Shown piece by piece: positions 17,998 to 25,852 of a stretch of 64,000 nucleotides of DNA (the stretch's first letter is position 1; every line of letters begins with the position of its first letter). Under the pieces are notes generated by a model, which was not told where the DNA came from, made no database searches, and was given only the letters and a program-made list of their open reading frames with translations. Source of the DNA: Telluria beijingensis (GTDB taxonomy: Bacteria; Pseudomonadota; Gammaproteobacteria; Burkholderiales; Burkholderiaceae_D); assembly GCF_030770395.1 (NCBI RefSeq), contig NZ_CP132480.1:5394223-5458222 (forward strand). The letters run 5' to 3'. Both the position numbers and the translations under genes were made by a program.

Positions 17998-18699
17998 TCA
18001 AAGAATCTCGACCGCAGGATGCGGCGAGGCTGCCCATGTTAACCGATAGGTCTGCGCCTTGCGCACGTTGCCGACCAGCGCAGGCCGGAAGCAGGCCAGG
18101 CAGGTGCCGTCGGGATGACGCACACTGGGATAGATGACGCCCATCGAGCCGTCGTCGAGTAGCGCGTTCGCCAGCGCCTGCGAGGCGACATAGCTGCCCG
18201 GATCGAGGCAGTCGGCATAGGCCGCCATGCCGCGCAGGTCGTGGAAGCTGGCGCTGAAGTCGGCCAGCAGGCACTGGTAGCTGACGCTGTCGTCGAAGCG
18301 GTCGATCTCGGCATATTCCACCGTTTTGTGGAAGATGACCTCGGCCAGCGAGGTCGCGGTGTCGAAGCCGCAATACCAGGCGCCGCGCTCGCCGTCGTTG
18401 AAGCGGCTGCCCTCGGGCCGGGCATAGGTGAAGGCCGCATTGACGATGCGGAAGTTGGGCAGGCCGAACACCAGTTCGTCCATGCCGATGCCGGGCAACA
18501 GCCCGGACTCGCCGCGCAGGCGGTCGTTGGTCGCGTTATCGAGTTCGAACAGGTCGCGCAGGATGTCGTCGCTGTCGGCCAGCGGCGCCAGCACCGAATC
18601 TTCCATGTCGGCGAAGCGCGAGGGAATCAGGCGGCAGGTGTCGTTCTGGCGCAGCAGCGTCAGCCGCGGCTGCGGCCTTCCCACCAGTTGCAGGCTCAC
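17998..18699 (-). CDS. RES-domain toxin (NAD+-degrading family)
   Basis: A 233-residue protein with the RES domain over its C-terminal 150 residues. The three name-giving residues are recognisable: Arg in TYARPEGSRFN, Glu in SLAEVIFHKTVEYAE and Ser in GVIYPSVRHPDGTCLACFRP. Res toxins (e.g. Pseudomonas putida Res) are ADP-ribosyltransferase-fold enzymes that deplete NAD+ in the host cell. The start is a GTG at 18699 whose last two bases overlap the TGA of the antitoxin gene (GTGA), so toxin translation depends on the antitoxin. An upstream in-frame ATG at 18825 would lie deep inside the antitoxin gene and is rejected. Confidence 0.9.
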   Translation of the reverse strand: MSLQLVGRPQPRLTLLRQNDTCRLIPSRFADMEDSVLAPLADSDDILRDLFELDNATNDRLRGESGLLPGIGMDELVFGLPNFRIVNAAFTYARPEGSRFNDGERGAWYCGFDTATSLAEVIFHKTVEYAEIDRFDDSVSYQCLLADFSASFHDLRGMAAYADCLDPGSYVASQALANALLDDGSMGVIYPSVRHPDGTCLACFRPALVGNVRKAQTYRLTWAASPHPAVEIL

Positions 18700-19133
18700 A
18701 GGCCACCGCGCCGGGCATCGAGCAGGCGGCGCACGCTCTGCATCGCCAGCAGGCCGCCGCCGAGCATGAAGGCGAGCGGCGTGCGGCCGGCGAAGATGGG
18801 GTTGGTGTTGGGCAGCTGCACCCATTCGTCGGCCAGCTTGTCGCCATACAGGATGTGCAGGCTCTTATAGATACCGAGCAGGTAGGAGATGCGGGTGATT
18901 CGGTCGACTTCGAGCACCCGGTCCGGGTTTTTCTTCCAGTCGTAGAACGACGACGACGACAGGCCGCCGAGCAGCTCGCGCGCATCGTCGTCGCGCACGC
19001 CCCAGGCCGCCGTCAGCCTGAAGAAACCCTTCAGGGCCGATTGCGACAGGCGTTCGCGCTCGGTGCGTGAATTGAGGTCGACCAGGGTTGCCGGCTCGAA
19101 GCGGCTCTTGGGGTAGGCATAGGCCAGGCTCAT
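18696..19133 (-). CDS. Xre/MbcA/ParS-type antitoxin of the Res-Xre pair
   Basis: A 145-residue antitoxin. Residues about 25-80 form the Xre-like helix-turn-helix region (SALKGFFRLTAAWGV...SSSSFYDWKKNP). The C-terminal part (LHILYGDKLADEWV, NPIFAGRTPLAFMLGGGLLAM..., LLDARRGG) is the toxin-binding domain of the MbcA/ParS/Xre family (DUF2384). It neutralises the downstream Res toxin by direct binding and is expected to repress its own promoter. GGAGGAATC lies directly before the ATG. The operator and promoter are visible just upstream (19149-19197). Confidence 0.92.
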   Translation of the reverse strand: MSLAYAYPKSRFEPATLVDLNSRTERERLSQSALKGFFRLTAAWGVRDDDARELLGGLSSSSFYDWKKNPDRVLEVDRITRISYLLGIYKSLHILYGDKLADEWVQLPNTNPIFAGRTPLAFMLGGGLLAMQSVRRLLDARRGGL

Positions 19134-19148
19134 GATTCCTCCGATATT

Positions 19149-19197
19149 GGAGTATTTATACTCCGAATAAGTATCGCATGCAAGGGCCGGTTGTCAA
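19149..19197 (-). promoter_or_regulatory. Promoter and operator of the Res-Xre toxin-antitoxin operon
   Basis: On the minus strand TTGACA (19197-19192) is followed after 18 bases by TACTTAT (19173-19167), a sigma-70 pattern. Directly downstream lies the inverted repeat GGAGTAT-AA-ATACTCC (19164-19149, perfect 7-base arms), in the position expected for an autorepressor operator. The antitoxin ATG is 16 bases further on. Confidence 0.72.
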
Positions 19198-19260
19198 GCG
19201 GGCCGCTGCGTGACAGAATCGCCTGATTGCCAAACAGCAAATTTTCCTGGACCGTACCGT

Positions 19261-19704
19261 ATGCGCTTGAGCTCGCTCTCACTGATAGCCGTCTGCCTCG
19301 TGGCCGCCGCGGCCGCTGGCCGTGCGCGGGTATCGAACGAAGACCTGACCAGCCAGGTGATGGCGCACGAGCGCGCCTTCGCCGCGACCATGGCGGCGCG
19401 CGATTTCGAGGGATTCGGGCGCTATCTGTCGCGCGAAGCGGTCTTCATGACGGGCAGCGACGCGCTGCGCGGCAAGGAGGCGGTCCTGGCGGCATGGCGC
19501 CGCCACTACGACGGCGGGGAGCCGCCATTCTCGTGGGAACCCAAGCAGGTGGAGGTGGTCGCGTCGGGCACGCTGGCCTACAGCACTGGTCCGATCCGCG
19601 ACGCGCAAGGGCGGCGGATCGGCAGCTTCAACTCGGTGTGGCGCCTGGAGGCGCCAGGACGGTGGGCGGTGGTGTTCGACCGGGGCTGCGACTGCAGGCA
19701 GTAG
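19261..19704 (+). CDS. Exported SnoaL-like / DUF4440 protein
   Basis: 147 residues with a signal peptide (SLSLIAVCLVAAAAAGRA, cleavage near residue 22-24) followed by a cone-shaped NTF2/SnoaL-like domain. Features are 'HERAFAATMAARDFEGFGRYLSREAVFM', 'LRGKEAVLAAWRRHYDG', 'SGTLAYSTGPI' and 'GSFNSVWRLEAPGRWAVVFDRGCD'. Such DUF4440 proteins are periplasmic in many bacteria; their ligand or reaction is mostly unknown. The ATG at 19261 was chosen because it starts the signal peptide. It is divergent from the Res-Xre operon. Confidence 0.85.
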   Translation: MRLSSLSLIAVCLVAAAAAGRARVSNEDLTSQVMAHERAFAATMAARDFEGFGRYLSREAVFMTGSDALRGKEAVLAAWRRHYDGGEPPFSWEPKQVEVVASGTLAYSTGPIRDAQGRRIGSFNSVWRLEAPGRWAVVFDRGCDCRQ

Positions 19705-19728
19705 AGCCGCCCCGGCCAGGAGCGAGGA

Positions 19729-20565
19729 TCAGTCCTTGCCCACGCCGCTCAGCAGGGCGGCATCGGCGCCCGCGCCGGCGCTGAGCATCCAGCCGGTCAT
19801 CAACAGGTACAGCATCAGCATCACGAACAGCACCGTGACGCGGCGCGCGGCCAGGCCTTCGAACAGCGGCTTTTTATTGTAGGCGATGCCCAGGAAGTAG
19901 GCGCCGAACACGGTGGCCATGTAGTGCACCGCGCCGAAGGTCTCGCCCAGCTCGCCCTTGCGCGGATGGTCGACCAGCAGGTGCGACAGGATCACCAGGA
20001 TCAGGTAGGGCACCGAGGCGGCCAGCGGCGGCAGGTACAGGCCGAAGCGCTCGACGAAGTCGCGGATGGCGGGACGCTTGCGCGCCAGCAGCGGCAGGAA
20101 CAGGTTGTGGATCAGGCCAGTGATGACGATGATCTTGAGCAGCACCGCCTTGTGCAGGCTTTCTTCGCCAAAGCCCAGGTTGTGTAGATTGGTCTCGGCC
20201 TGGCGGTTATTCTGCAGGAACCATTCCGGCGACTGGATTTGCAGGATGCGCTGGAACCAGCTGATTTCCTCCAGCGCGGCCAGGGCCACCAGGCCGGTCA
20301 GGCCGGCCAGCACCAGTACGCCGAAATTGAAACCCTCGGTCTTGTAACGGTCGATCGCGACGTAGCCGAGCAGGCCGGAGGTGAGCGAAAACGCCAGGAA
20401 CTGCATCCATTCGACGATGCCGTCCTCGACCAGCAGGCGCGCCAGTTCATGCGGATTATTGGACCAGATCAGGGCCAGCAGTAGGCAGAAGGCGTTGATG
20501 ACGATGCCCGTGACGATCACGGGGTGCTTGTACCATTTATTATTAACGACTGGATTATTTACCAC
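19729..20565 (-). CDS. Integral membrane protein of unknown function
   Basis: 278 residues with about seven or eight hydrophobic segments, beginning VIVTGIVINAFCLLLALIW near residue 16. A conserved-looking cytosolic or periplasmic stretch 'LEEISWFQRILQIQSPEWFLQNNRQAETNLHNLG' lies in the middle. No named family is recognised. The start is a GTG at 20565 with an excellent Shine-Dalgarno (AAGGAGCAAGTTA), inside the last eleven bases of the upstream gene, so it is coupled to it. It is the last gene of the sialidase-like operon. Confidence 0.75.
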   Translation of the reverse strand: MVNNPVVNNKWYKHPVIVTGIVINAFCLLLALIWSNNPHELARLLVEDGIVEWMQFLAFSLTSGLLGYVAIDRYKTEGFNFGVLVLAGLTGLVALAALEEISWFQRILQIQSPEWFLQNNRQAETNLHNLGFGEESLHKAVLLKIIVITGLIHNLFLPLLARKRPAIRDFVERFGLYLPPLAASVPYLILVILSHLLVDHPRKGELGETFGAVHYMATVFGAYFLGIAYNKKPLFEGLAARRVTVLFVMLMLYLLMTGWMLSAGAGADAALLSGVGKD

Positions 20566-21277
20566 TAACTTGCTCCTTCAGGGACGAAAAATGTTCGGTG
20601 GCGGCCGGTTGCAGGCCGGGCGCCGGTGCGGATTCGGGCTCGACCGCCGCCATGCGGTCCGATGCGCGGCGGCCGGTGCGGCGCACGGCGCCGACCAGCA
20701 AGGTGACCATGGCCCAGCCCCACAGCAGCGGGTCGAGCAAGGCGTCCCACAGGTTTCCGGTGGGCAGGCGCAGCAGCGAAAACAGGACCAGCGCGCCGAG
20801 CAGGCTGGCCGCCGGCCCGCGCGCATGGCCGCGCACGATGGCCAGCACGCAGCCGGCCGCGGCGACGATCGCCAGGGCCGGCGCGAGGCCCGGGCCGAAG
20901 CCGGCGTAATAGAAACCGCGCGCCAGGAAGCCGACGGCGTCGAGATAGAGCAGGGCGCCGGTCACGGCCAGCACCCCGGCCAGCGTTTGCGGCATGACCT
21001 GGCTGCGCCGGATGCCGTGCCAGCGCTCGGTCAGGCGCAGCAGGCAGCAGCCGACCAGCAGGCCGCTCGGATACTGGAAGGCCAGGCCCAGCCACCAGGC
21101 CGGCGACAGCTCGCCCGGCAGCGCCATCGCCGCCAGCGACAGCGCCAGCACGGCGCCCAGCGCAAGGCGCGATATCGGCGCCGCGCGCCGCCACAGGGCG
21201 CACGCCAGGGTGGCGGCGACGATGGCCCAGCCCAGGCGGCCGTACAGGAGTTGCAGGGACAGATCCGGCAGGTTCAT
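20555..21277 (-). CDS. Integral membrane protein of unknown function
   Basis: 240 residues with seven or so hydrophobic helices up to about residue 195 and a cytosolic-looking tail of 45 residues rich in Pro, Ala, Glu and Ser. The stretch 'YLDAVGFLARGFYYAGFGPGLAPALAI' in the middle may be a loop with a function. No family is recognised. The ATG overlaps the stop of the sialidase-like gene (ATGA at 21277), and its own end overlaps the next membrane gene by 11 bp. The three genes are clearly one translationally coupled operon. Confidence 0.75.
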   Translation of the reverse strand: MNLPDLSLQLLYGRLGWAIVAATLACALWRRAAPISRLALGAVLALSLAAMALPGELSPAWWLGLAFQYPSGLLVGCCLLRLTERWHGIRRSQVMPQTLAGVLAVTGALLYLDAVGFLARGFYYAGFGPGLAPALAIVAAAGCVLAIVRGHARGPAASLLGALVLFSLLRLPTGNLWDALLDPLLWGWAMVTLLVGAVRRTGRRASDRMAAVEPESAPAPGLQPAATEHFSSLKEQVSGK

Positions 21278-22440
21278 CAGATGGTGCCTCCGGTCTGGAT
21301 GCGGTAGCGGTGGTGGGCGATCGCCTGGCGCTGCCAGGTATAGGTCACGTGCAGTTCGTCGCCGACCTGCTGCAGGGTCGGATACGAGAACTCGTCGCCG
21401 GCCTTGCCGCTGGCGATGTCGGCCACCGTGCGCCAGCTGCGCATATCGTCCGAGATCGCTAGGCGCAGCACGCTGCGCGCCGAGGCGTCGTCGGCGGCGT
21501 GGTTGTACAGCATCAGGAACTGGCCGCTGGCGAGGCGGATCGCCGCCATCGAGGTGTTATGGTTGGGCAGGTCGAGTGCCGGCAGGTCTTGCCAGCTGGC
21601 GCCGCCATCCAGGCTCGCCGCATGCTGCATGCGACGCGCTTCGCTGTCGTCGCGCAGCAGGGCCCGCACCTCGGTCTTCGAGACCGGCACGATGGCCGGC
21701 TGCAGGGTCGAGGTGCTGTTGCCGATGCGCGCCAGCGACGTCGGGTTGCCCTGGGCATCGAAGGCCATCAGCATCGGGTACTTGTTGCCGATTTCAAAAT
21801 AGACGGGCAGCCACCAGCCGCCATCGGCGAGCGCCAGCGGCGAGGTGCGCACCAGGGCGCTGGTATTGAACAGCGGCGAGGTCGGCAGCACGCGGCGCAC
21901 GCGGAAATTCGCGCCCTGATCGGTCGACACGATGTGGGCGATGCGCGACGCCGCCCAGCCGCCGAGGCCGGTGGCGACCACGTACAGGTGGATCTTGCCG
22001 TCGCGGTCGGTCCAGGCGACGGGATTGCCGATGCGACGCACGCCGTAGCCGAGTTCGGCGCCCAGCGATTCGCGGCTGGCGACCACCCATGGCGTGCTCC
22101 AGGCGCCATTGGCCCAGGTCGAGGCATAGACCTGGACGTCGGGACCGCTCTCGCGGCTGCCGGCCCACCAGAAGGCCAGCAGGCGGTTGCCCGGCAGCGG
22201 CGTCATCGAACTGGCGTGGGCCGACGGCATGCCTTTTGGGGCAGGGATGTGGGTGTGGGACAGTTCGGTGAGCGTGACCGGGCCGGCGCCGACGGCGCCT
22301 GTGAGCGTTGGCTGGGACGCGGCATGGGCGCCGCGCATCCAGCGCATGCCTTCGGCGCCGAGCATGAGCAGCACGAGGAGCACACAGCCGAGCAAGACGA
22401 GATTGCGGGGGCGCGGCTGAGGGATCGGGGGATTCTCCAT
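21277..22440 (-). CDS. Membrane-anchored sialidase-like (BNR/Asp-box) beta-propeller protein
   Basis: 387 residues. One N-terminal membrane anchor (NLVLLGCVLLVLLMLGAEGM) is followed by a six-bladed sialidase-type propeller in the periplasm. Asp boxes are visible as STDQGANF and SLDGGASW. The BNR_2-like core includes 'LQPAIVPVSKTEVRALLRDD' and 'NHNTSMAAIRLASGQFLMLYNH'. Proteins of this type can hydrolyse or bind acidic sugars; sialidase activity is not proven because the arginine triad cannot be placed with certainty. It heads an operon with two membrane proteins, which suggests a role with an envelope or exopolysaccharide glycan. Confidence 0.8.
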   Translation of the reverse strand: MENPPIPQPRPRNLVLLGCVLLVLLMLGAEGMRWMRGAHAASQPTLTGAVGAGPVTLTELSHTHIPAPKGMPSAHASSMTPLPGNRLLAFWWAGSRESGPDVQVYASTWANGAWSTPWVVASRESLGAELGYGVRRIGNPVAWTDRDGKIHLYVVATGLGGWAASRIAHIVSTDQGANFRVRRVLPTSPLFNTSALVRTSPLALADGGWWLPVYFEIGNKYPMLMAFDAQGNPTSLARIGNSTSTLQPAIVPVSKTEVRALLRDDSEARRMQHAASLDGGASWQDLPALDLPNHNTSMAAIRLASGQFLMLYNHAADDASARSVLRLAISDDMRSWRTVADIASGKAGDEFSYPTLQQVGDELHVTYTWQRQAIAHHRYRIQTGGTI

Positions 22441-22746
22441 TCGCTTCCAGTAGAGGGAACCCAGCAGACGCGTCCTGCACTGGCGGGCTCTGACATTGAC
22501 GGTCCCGGAAGCGATGCCACGGCGCTGCGGGATTGCTGGCGCTAAATAGCCGGCCAGGAAAAGGCGCTATCGTACCGGAAAGCCGCGCAAAACACATCAG
22601 GCAGAGGCGAGAAACGGTCCGAAAATGACGTCATTACGCGTGAATACCATCGCGAACCGGCAGAAAGTGGCAAGGTCGCCAACATCCCCGCAATTTTTTG
22701 ACAACACGGCCTATACTTGCGTTTTAGACAGACTGGACGCCGCTGC
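22441..22746. other. Divergent intergenic region (306 bp)
   Basis: It separates the sialidase-like operon (minus) from the MBL-fold lipoprotein gene (plus) and must hold both promoters. No ORF or RNA is seen. It is distinctly less GC-rich than the flanks between about 22550 and 22720. It contains a TGACGTCA palindrome at 22625-22632 whose meaning is unknown and a T6 run before TTGACA at 22698. Confidence 0.6.
22698..22717 (+). promoter_or_regulatory. Possible promoter of the MBL-fold lipoprotein gene
   Basis: TTGACA at 22698-22703 and CTATACT at 22711-22717. The two are too close for one sigma-70 promoter. CTATACT alone resembles the extended -10 element preferred by sigma-S, which does not need a good -35. 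This is tentative. Confidence 0.3.
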
Positions 22747-23820
22747 ATGCGAACTCTCCCCGTTTTACTCATCATGGTGCTCGGCTTGCTTGTGTCTGGA
22801 TGCGCGAACCAAAACCCGTATTTCGACTCCAGCAAGCCGCATCACCGGCCTGAAGGTTTCGCCAACAACTACCCGAACAATCCCGCCTACCAGCGGCCGA
22901 AGCTCGGTTTCTTCGAGGGCTGGGCGGCGCGCATCCGCAACTGGACCGAGGACGAATCGGTGCGGGCGCCGAGTGCGCCGATTCCCGTGGTGGCGCCCGA
23001 CCTGGCCTTCATCCACGCCAACCGCGACACGCCGGCGCTGACCTGGATCGGCCATGCGACCTTTCTCTTCCAGACCGGCACCGGCGTCAACATCCTGACC
23101 GACCCGGTCTTCGACGGGCGCGCCTCGCCGCTATCGTTCGCCGGCCCCAGGCGGCACCAGCCGCCGGGCGTGGCGATCGCCGACCTGCCGCGCATCGACG
23201 TCATCCTGATCAGCCATTCGCATTACGACCACCTGTCGCGCGATTCGCTGCGCCAGCTGTACCGCCAGGCCGGCGGCCCGCCGCTGCTGGTGGCGCCGCT
23301 GGGCGTGGATATCTGGTTAGAGAAGAACGTGACGGGCGGCGACCGTTCGCGGATCGTCAAGCTGGACTGGTGGGACAAGACCGTGGTGCAGGGGCTGGAA
23401 CTGCACCTGCTGCCGGTGCACCACTGGTCGGCGCGCTCGCTGTGGGACCGCAACGAGACGCTGTGGGGCGGCTTCGCGGTGACGCGGCCGGGTCATTCCT
23501 TCTTCTTTTCGGGCGACCTCGGTTATTCGAAGGATATCCAGGACATCGCGGCGCGCTTCGACGGCTTCGACCTGGCCGCCGTGGGCATCGGGGCCTACCA
23601 GCCGGTCTGGTACCGCAATTCGCACGTCAGCCCGGACGAGGCGGTGCGCATCCACCGCGAGCTGCGCATCAAGCGCAGCGTCGGCATGCACTGGGGGACG
23701 TATCCGATGGGGCAGGAGCGGCTGGACCAGGCCGCGATCGACCTCGCCACCGCGCGCAAGGCGCAGGGCGTGGCCGACGATGCGTTCTTCGTGATGAAGA
23801 TTGGCGAGACCCTACGCTGA
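22747..23820 (+). CDS. MBL-fold lipoprotein, NAPE-PLD/RomA-like metal-dependent hydrolase
   Basis: 357 residues. The N-terminus is a lipoprotein signal (VLGLLVSGC, lipidated Cys19). A metallo-beta-lactamase fold follows, with WIGHATFLFQ, TDPVFDGRASP, the metal motif SHSHYDHLS, HHWSARSLWDRNETLWGGF, FSGDLGYS and a late MHWGTYPM. This arrangement is that of N-acyl-phosphatidylethanolamine phospholipase D-like hydrolases (also annotated RomA/UlaG-like), so a lipid phosphodiester is a plausible substrate; this is not proven. The first ATG of the signal peptide was chosen as start. Its last nine bases overlap the end of the convergent phosphoesterase gene. Confidence 0.86.
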   Translation: MRTLPVLLIMVLGLLVSGCANQNPYFDSSKPHHRPEGFANNYPNNPAYQRPKLGFFEGWAARIRNWTEDESVRAPSAPIPVVAPDLAFIHANRDTPALTWIGHATFLFQTGTGVNILTDPVFDGRASPLSFAGPRRHQPPGVAIADLPRIDVILISHSHYDHLSRDSLRQLYRQAGGPPLLVAPLGVDIWLEKNVTGGDRSRIVKLDWWDKTVVQGLELHLLPVHHWSARSLWDRNETLWGGFAVTRPGHSFFFSGDLGYSKDIQDIAARFDGFDLAAVGIGAYQPVWYRNSHVSPDEAVRIHRELRIKRSVGMHWGTYPMGQERLDQAAIDLATARKAQGVADDAFFVMKIGETLR

Positions 23821-24918
23821 GCGCAGCGTCAGCCTGAGAATCTCGCCCGGCTGCCACAGCCGCATGCGCGGCCCCCAGCCGCCGGCGCCGCGGCTGATCA
23901 CCAGCTGCATGTCGCCGACGCGGTGCACCCCGACCAGGTGCGGGAATTCGCGCTTGACCAGGTAGTCGAAGGGCCAGATCTGGCCGCCGTGGGTATGCCC
24001 GGACAGCATCAGGCTCACGCCTTCGCGCGCCGCGCGTTCGACCAGGCCGGGCGCCGGGATGTGCGCCAGCAGGATGGTGGCGCCCTCCGCCCGGCTCGGG
24101 ATCGTGCGTCCCAGCCCTGCATAAATGTCGCCGCCTCCGCGCATGGCGCGGCCGATATCGTCCAGGCCCGCCAGGTGCAGGCCCGGGGCGATCTCGACCC
24201 GCTCGTCGCGCAGCCACTTGACGCCGCCGGCCGCGAATTCCGCGATCGTGCCGCCGGCGTCGCCATAGTATTCATGGTTGCCCGTCACCGCCCACACGCC
24301 CAGCGGCGCGCGCAGGCGGCGCAGCACTGGCGCCAGCTGGTCGTCGTTGATCGGCTCGTCCTCGACCTGGTCGCCCAGCATCACGACAGCGGCCGGGCCC
24401 AATGCGTTGATCTGATCTACCCGCTTGCCGAGCCAGGCGGCGCGGCGCTGGGCGCCAAGGTGGGTATCGCTGATGGCGACCAGGGTCATGCCGTCCAGTT
24501 CCTGCGGCAGGCCGGCCAGAATGAGCTCGTGTTCCACGATGGCTGGGGCGCGCACCGCCTGGAAGATGGCGAAGGCGCTGACAGACACGCCGGCGATGGC
24601 GCCGGCCGCCAGGATCCTCGGCGCCCATTGGCGCAGCCACAGGCCGAAGCCGGTCACCAGGTCGGCCAGCAGCAGGTATTGGGTCATGACGAACAGGATG
24701 CCGAGCCAGGTCATGGCGAATTGCCCCGGCCACCAGCGCCAGTCGAGCGCGGCGTCGCCCAGGCGCACGCCCAGCAGGTAGACGGCCCACACCACGACGG
24801 CGCCAAGCCACCACCAGCGCGCATGGACGCGTGCGCGGACCGGGCCGAGCGCATGCAGGCGCTGCGCCACATAGAAATGCATCAGCGTGCCGATGACGTT
24901 GAGGATGATCGAAAACAT
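23812..24918 (-). CDS. Membrane-bound metallophosphoesterase (YaeI/YkuE-like)
   Basis: 368 residues. Four hydrophobic segments fill residues 1 to about 125. A calcineurin-type phosphoesterase domain follows, with AISDTHLG, MLGDQVEDEP, TGNHEYYG, LLAHIPAP and LSGHTHGGQIWP as metal-binding motifs. The family includes YaeI/YkuE, which hydrolyse lipid A precursors or peptidoglycan-linked phosphates. The active site would sit next to the inner membrane; the substrate is not known. GDQ replaces the more common GDL/GDF in motif II, which does not remove a metal ligand. It is convergent with the MBL lipoprotein gene (9-bp overlap). Confidence 0.9.
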   Translation of the reverse strand: MFSIILNVIGTLMHFYVAQRLHALGPVRARVHARWWWLGAVVVWAVYLLGVRLGDAALDWRWWPGQFAMTWLGILFVMTQYLLLADLVTGFGLWLRQWAPRILAAGAIAGVSVSAFAIFQAVRAPAIVEHELILAGLPQELDGMTLVAISDTHLGAQRRAAWLGKRVDQINALGPAAVVMLGDQVEDEPINDDQLAPVLRRLRAPLGVWAVTGNHEYYGDAGGTIAEFAAGGVKWLRDERVEIAPGLHLAGLDDIGRAMRGGGDIYAGLGRTIPSRAEGATILLAHIPAPGLVERAAREGVSLMLSGHTHGGQIWPFDYLVKREFPHLVGVHRVGDMQLVISRGAGGWGPRMRLWQPGEILRLTLRSA

Positions 24919-25040
24919 GTGTACTTACGCCGTGCGTTAGCCGGCATCGGAAGACCAAAACCGGTCAATCATAGCGTTAATGCAATGTTCATGTCGCCGG
25001 GAATTATCTTGAGGTTTATACTCGGTCGTCCTTGTTAACG

Positions 25041-25817
25041 ATGCCTTGCTCAGTGACCGACCTGCTCAATGCGATTCCGCGCAACCTGATCCTGCCGCCC
25101 GGCAGCCTGTTCCTGCTGATCGGGTTCGGCTTGCTGGCGCGTCGTCGCTGGCCGCGCTTTGGTACTGTCCTGGCCGCGTCGTCGCTCGTGCTGCTCGTTT
25201 TCCTGTCGAGTAATGCGGGCGCCAGTTTCCTGGTCGCGCCGCTGGACCGGATGACGACGCCGCTGCTCGCGCCCGAACGCAGCGGCGCGCAGGCGATCGT
25301 GGTGTTGTCCGCCGGGCGGCTGCAAGAGGCGCCGGAATATGCTGGCCGCGACATCCCCGATTACATCGGCCTGGGGCGGCTGCGTTACGCGGCCCACCTG
25401 CAGCGGCGTACCGGTATGCCGATCCTGGTCAGCGGGGGCAGCCCGGAAGCTCTCAACCCCCTGGCCGACGCGATGGCCACGGCGCTGCGCGAGGATTTCG
25501 GTGTGCCGGTCCGATGGGTCGAGAACCGATCGCGCAACACGGCCGAGAATGCCGCGTTCAGCGCCGCGCTGCTGCGTGCGGATGGCGTCACGCGGGTGCT
25601 GCTGGTGACCGATGCGATGCACATGGAGCGTGCCCGCACGGTGTTCCAGCGTCAGGGGTTGGCGGTGACGGATGCGCCGACCATGTTCTTTGGCGACCAG
25701 GCGCGCAGACTGGGTGCATGGGTGCCTAGCGCCGAGGGGATGCGACGCTCGTGGTATGCGTCGTATGAGTTGATCGGGATTGCCTGGTATCGGATGCGGT
25801 CAGGGGAAGCGCCGTAG
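25041..25817 (+). CDS. YdcF/ElyC family membrane protein (DUF218)
   Basis: 258 residues. Two hydrophobic segments (about 15-31 and 41-56) precede a periplasmic or cytosolic DUF218 domain. It has the family motifs AIVVLSAGRLQEAPEY, ILVSGGSP, 'VENRSRNTAENA' and 'RVLLVTDAMHMERARTVFQRQG'. This is the ElyC/YdcF type, involved in envelope (peptidoglycan or undecaprenyl) homeostasis in E. coli. The ATG at 25041 was chosen over a TTG three codons upstream. It is divergent from the metallophosphoesterase gene. Confidence 0.9.
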   Translation: MPCSVTDLLNAIPRNLILPPGSLFLLIGFGLLARRRWPRFGTVLAASSLVLLVFLSSNAGASFLVAPLDRMTTPLLAPERSGAQAIVVLSAGRLQEAPEYAGRDIPDYIGLGRLRYAAHLQRRTGMPILVSGGSPEALNPLADAMATALREDFGVPVRWVENRSRNTAENAAFSAALLRADGVTRVLLVTDAMHMERARTVFQRQGLAVTDAPTMFFGDQARRLGAWVPSAEGMRRSWYASYELIGIAWYRMRSGEAP

Positions 25818-25852
25818 AGCGCTCAAGATCGGGTTGTATGAGGACACGCGGA

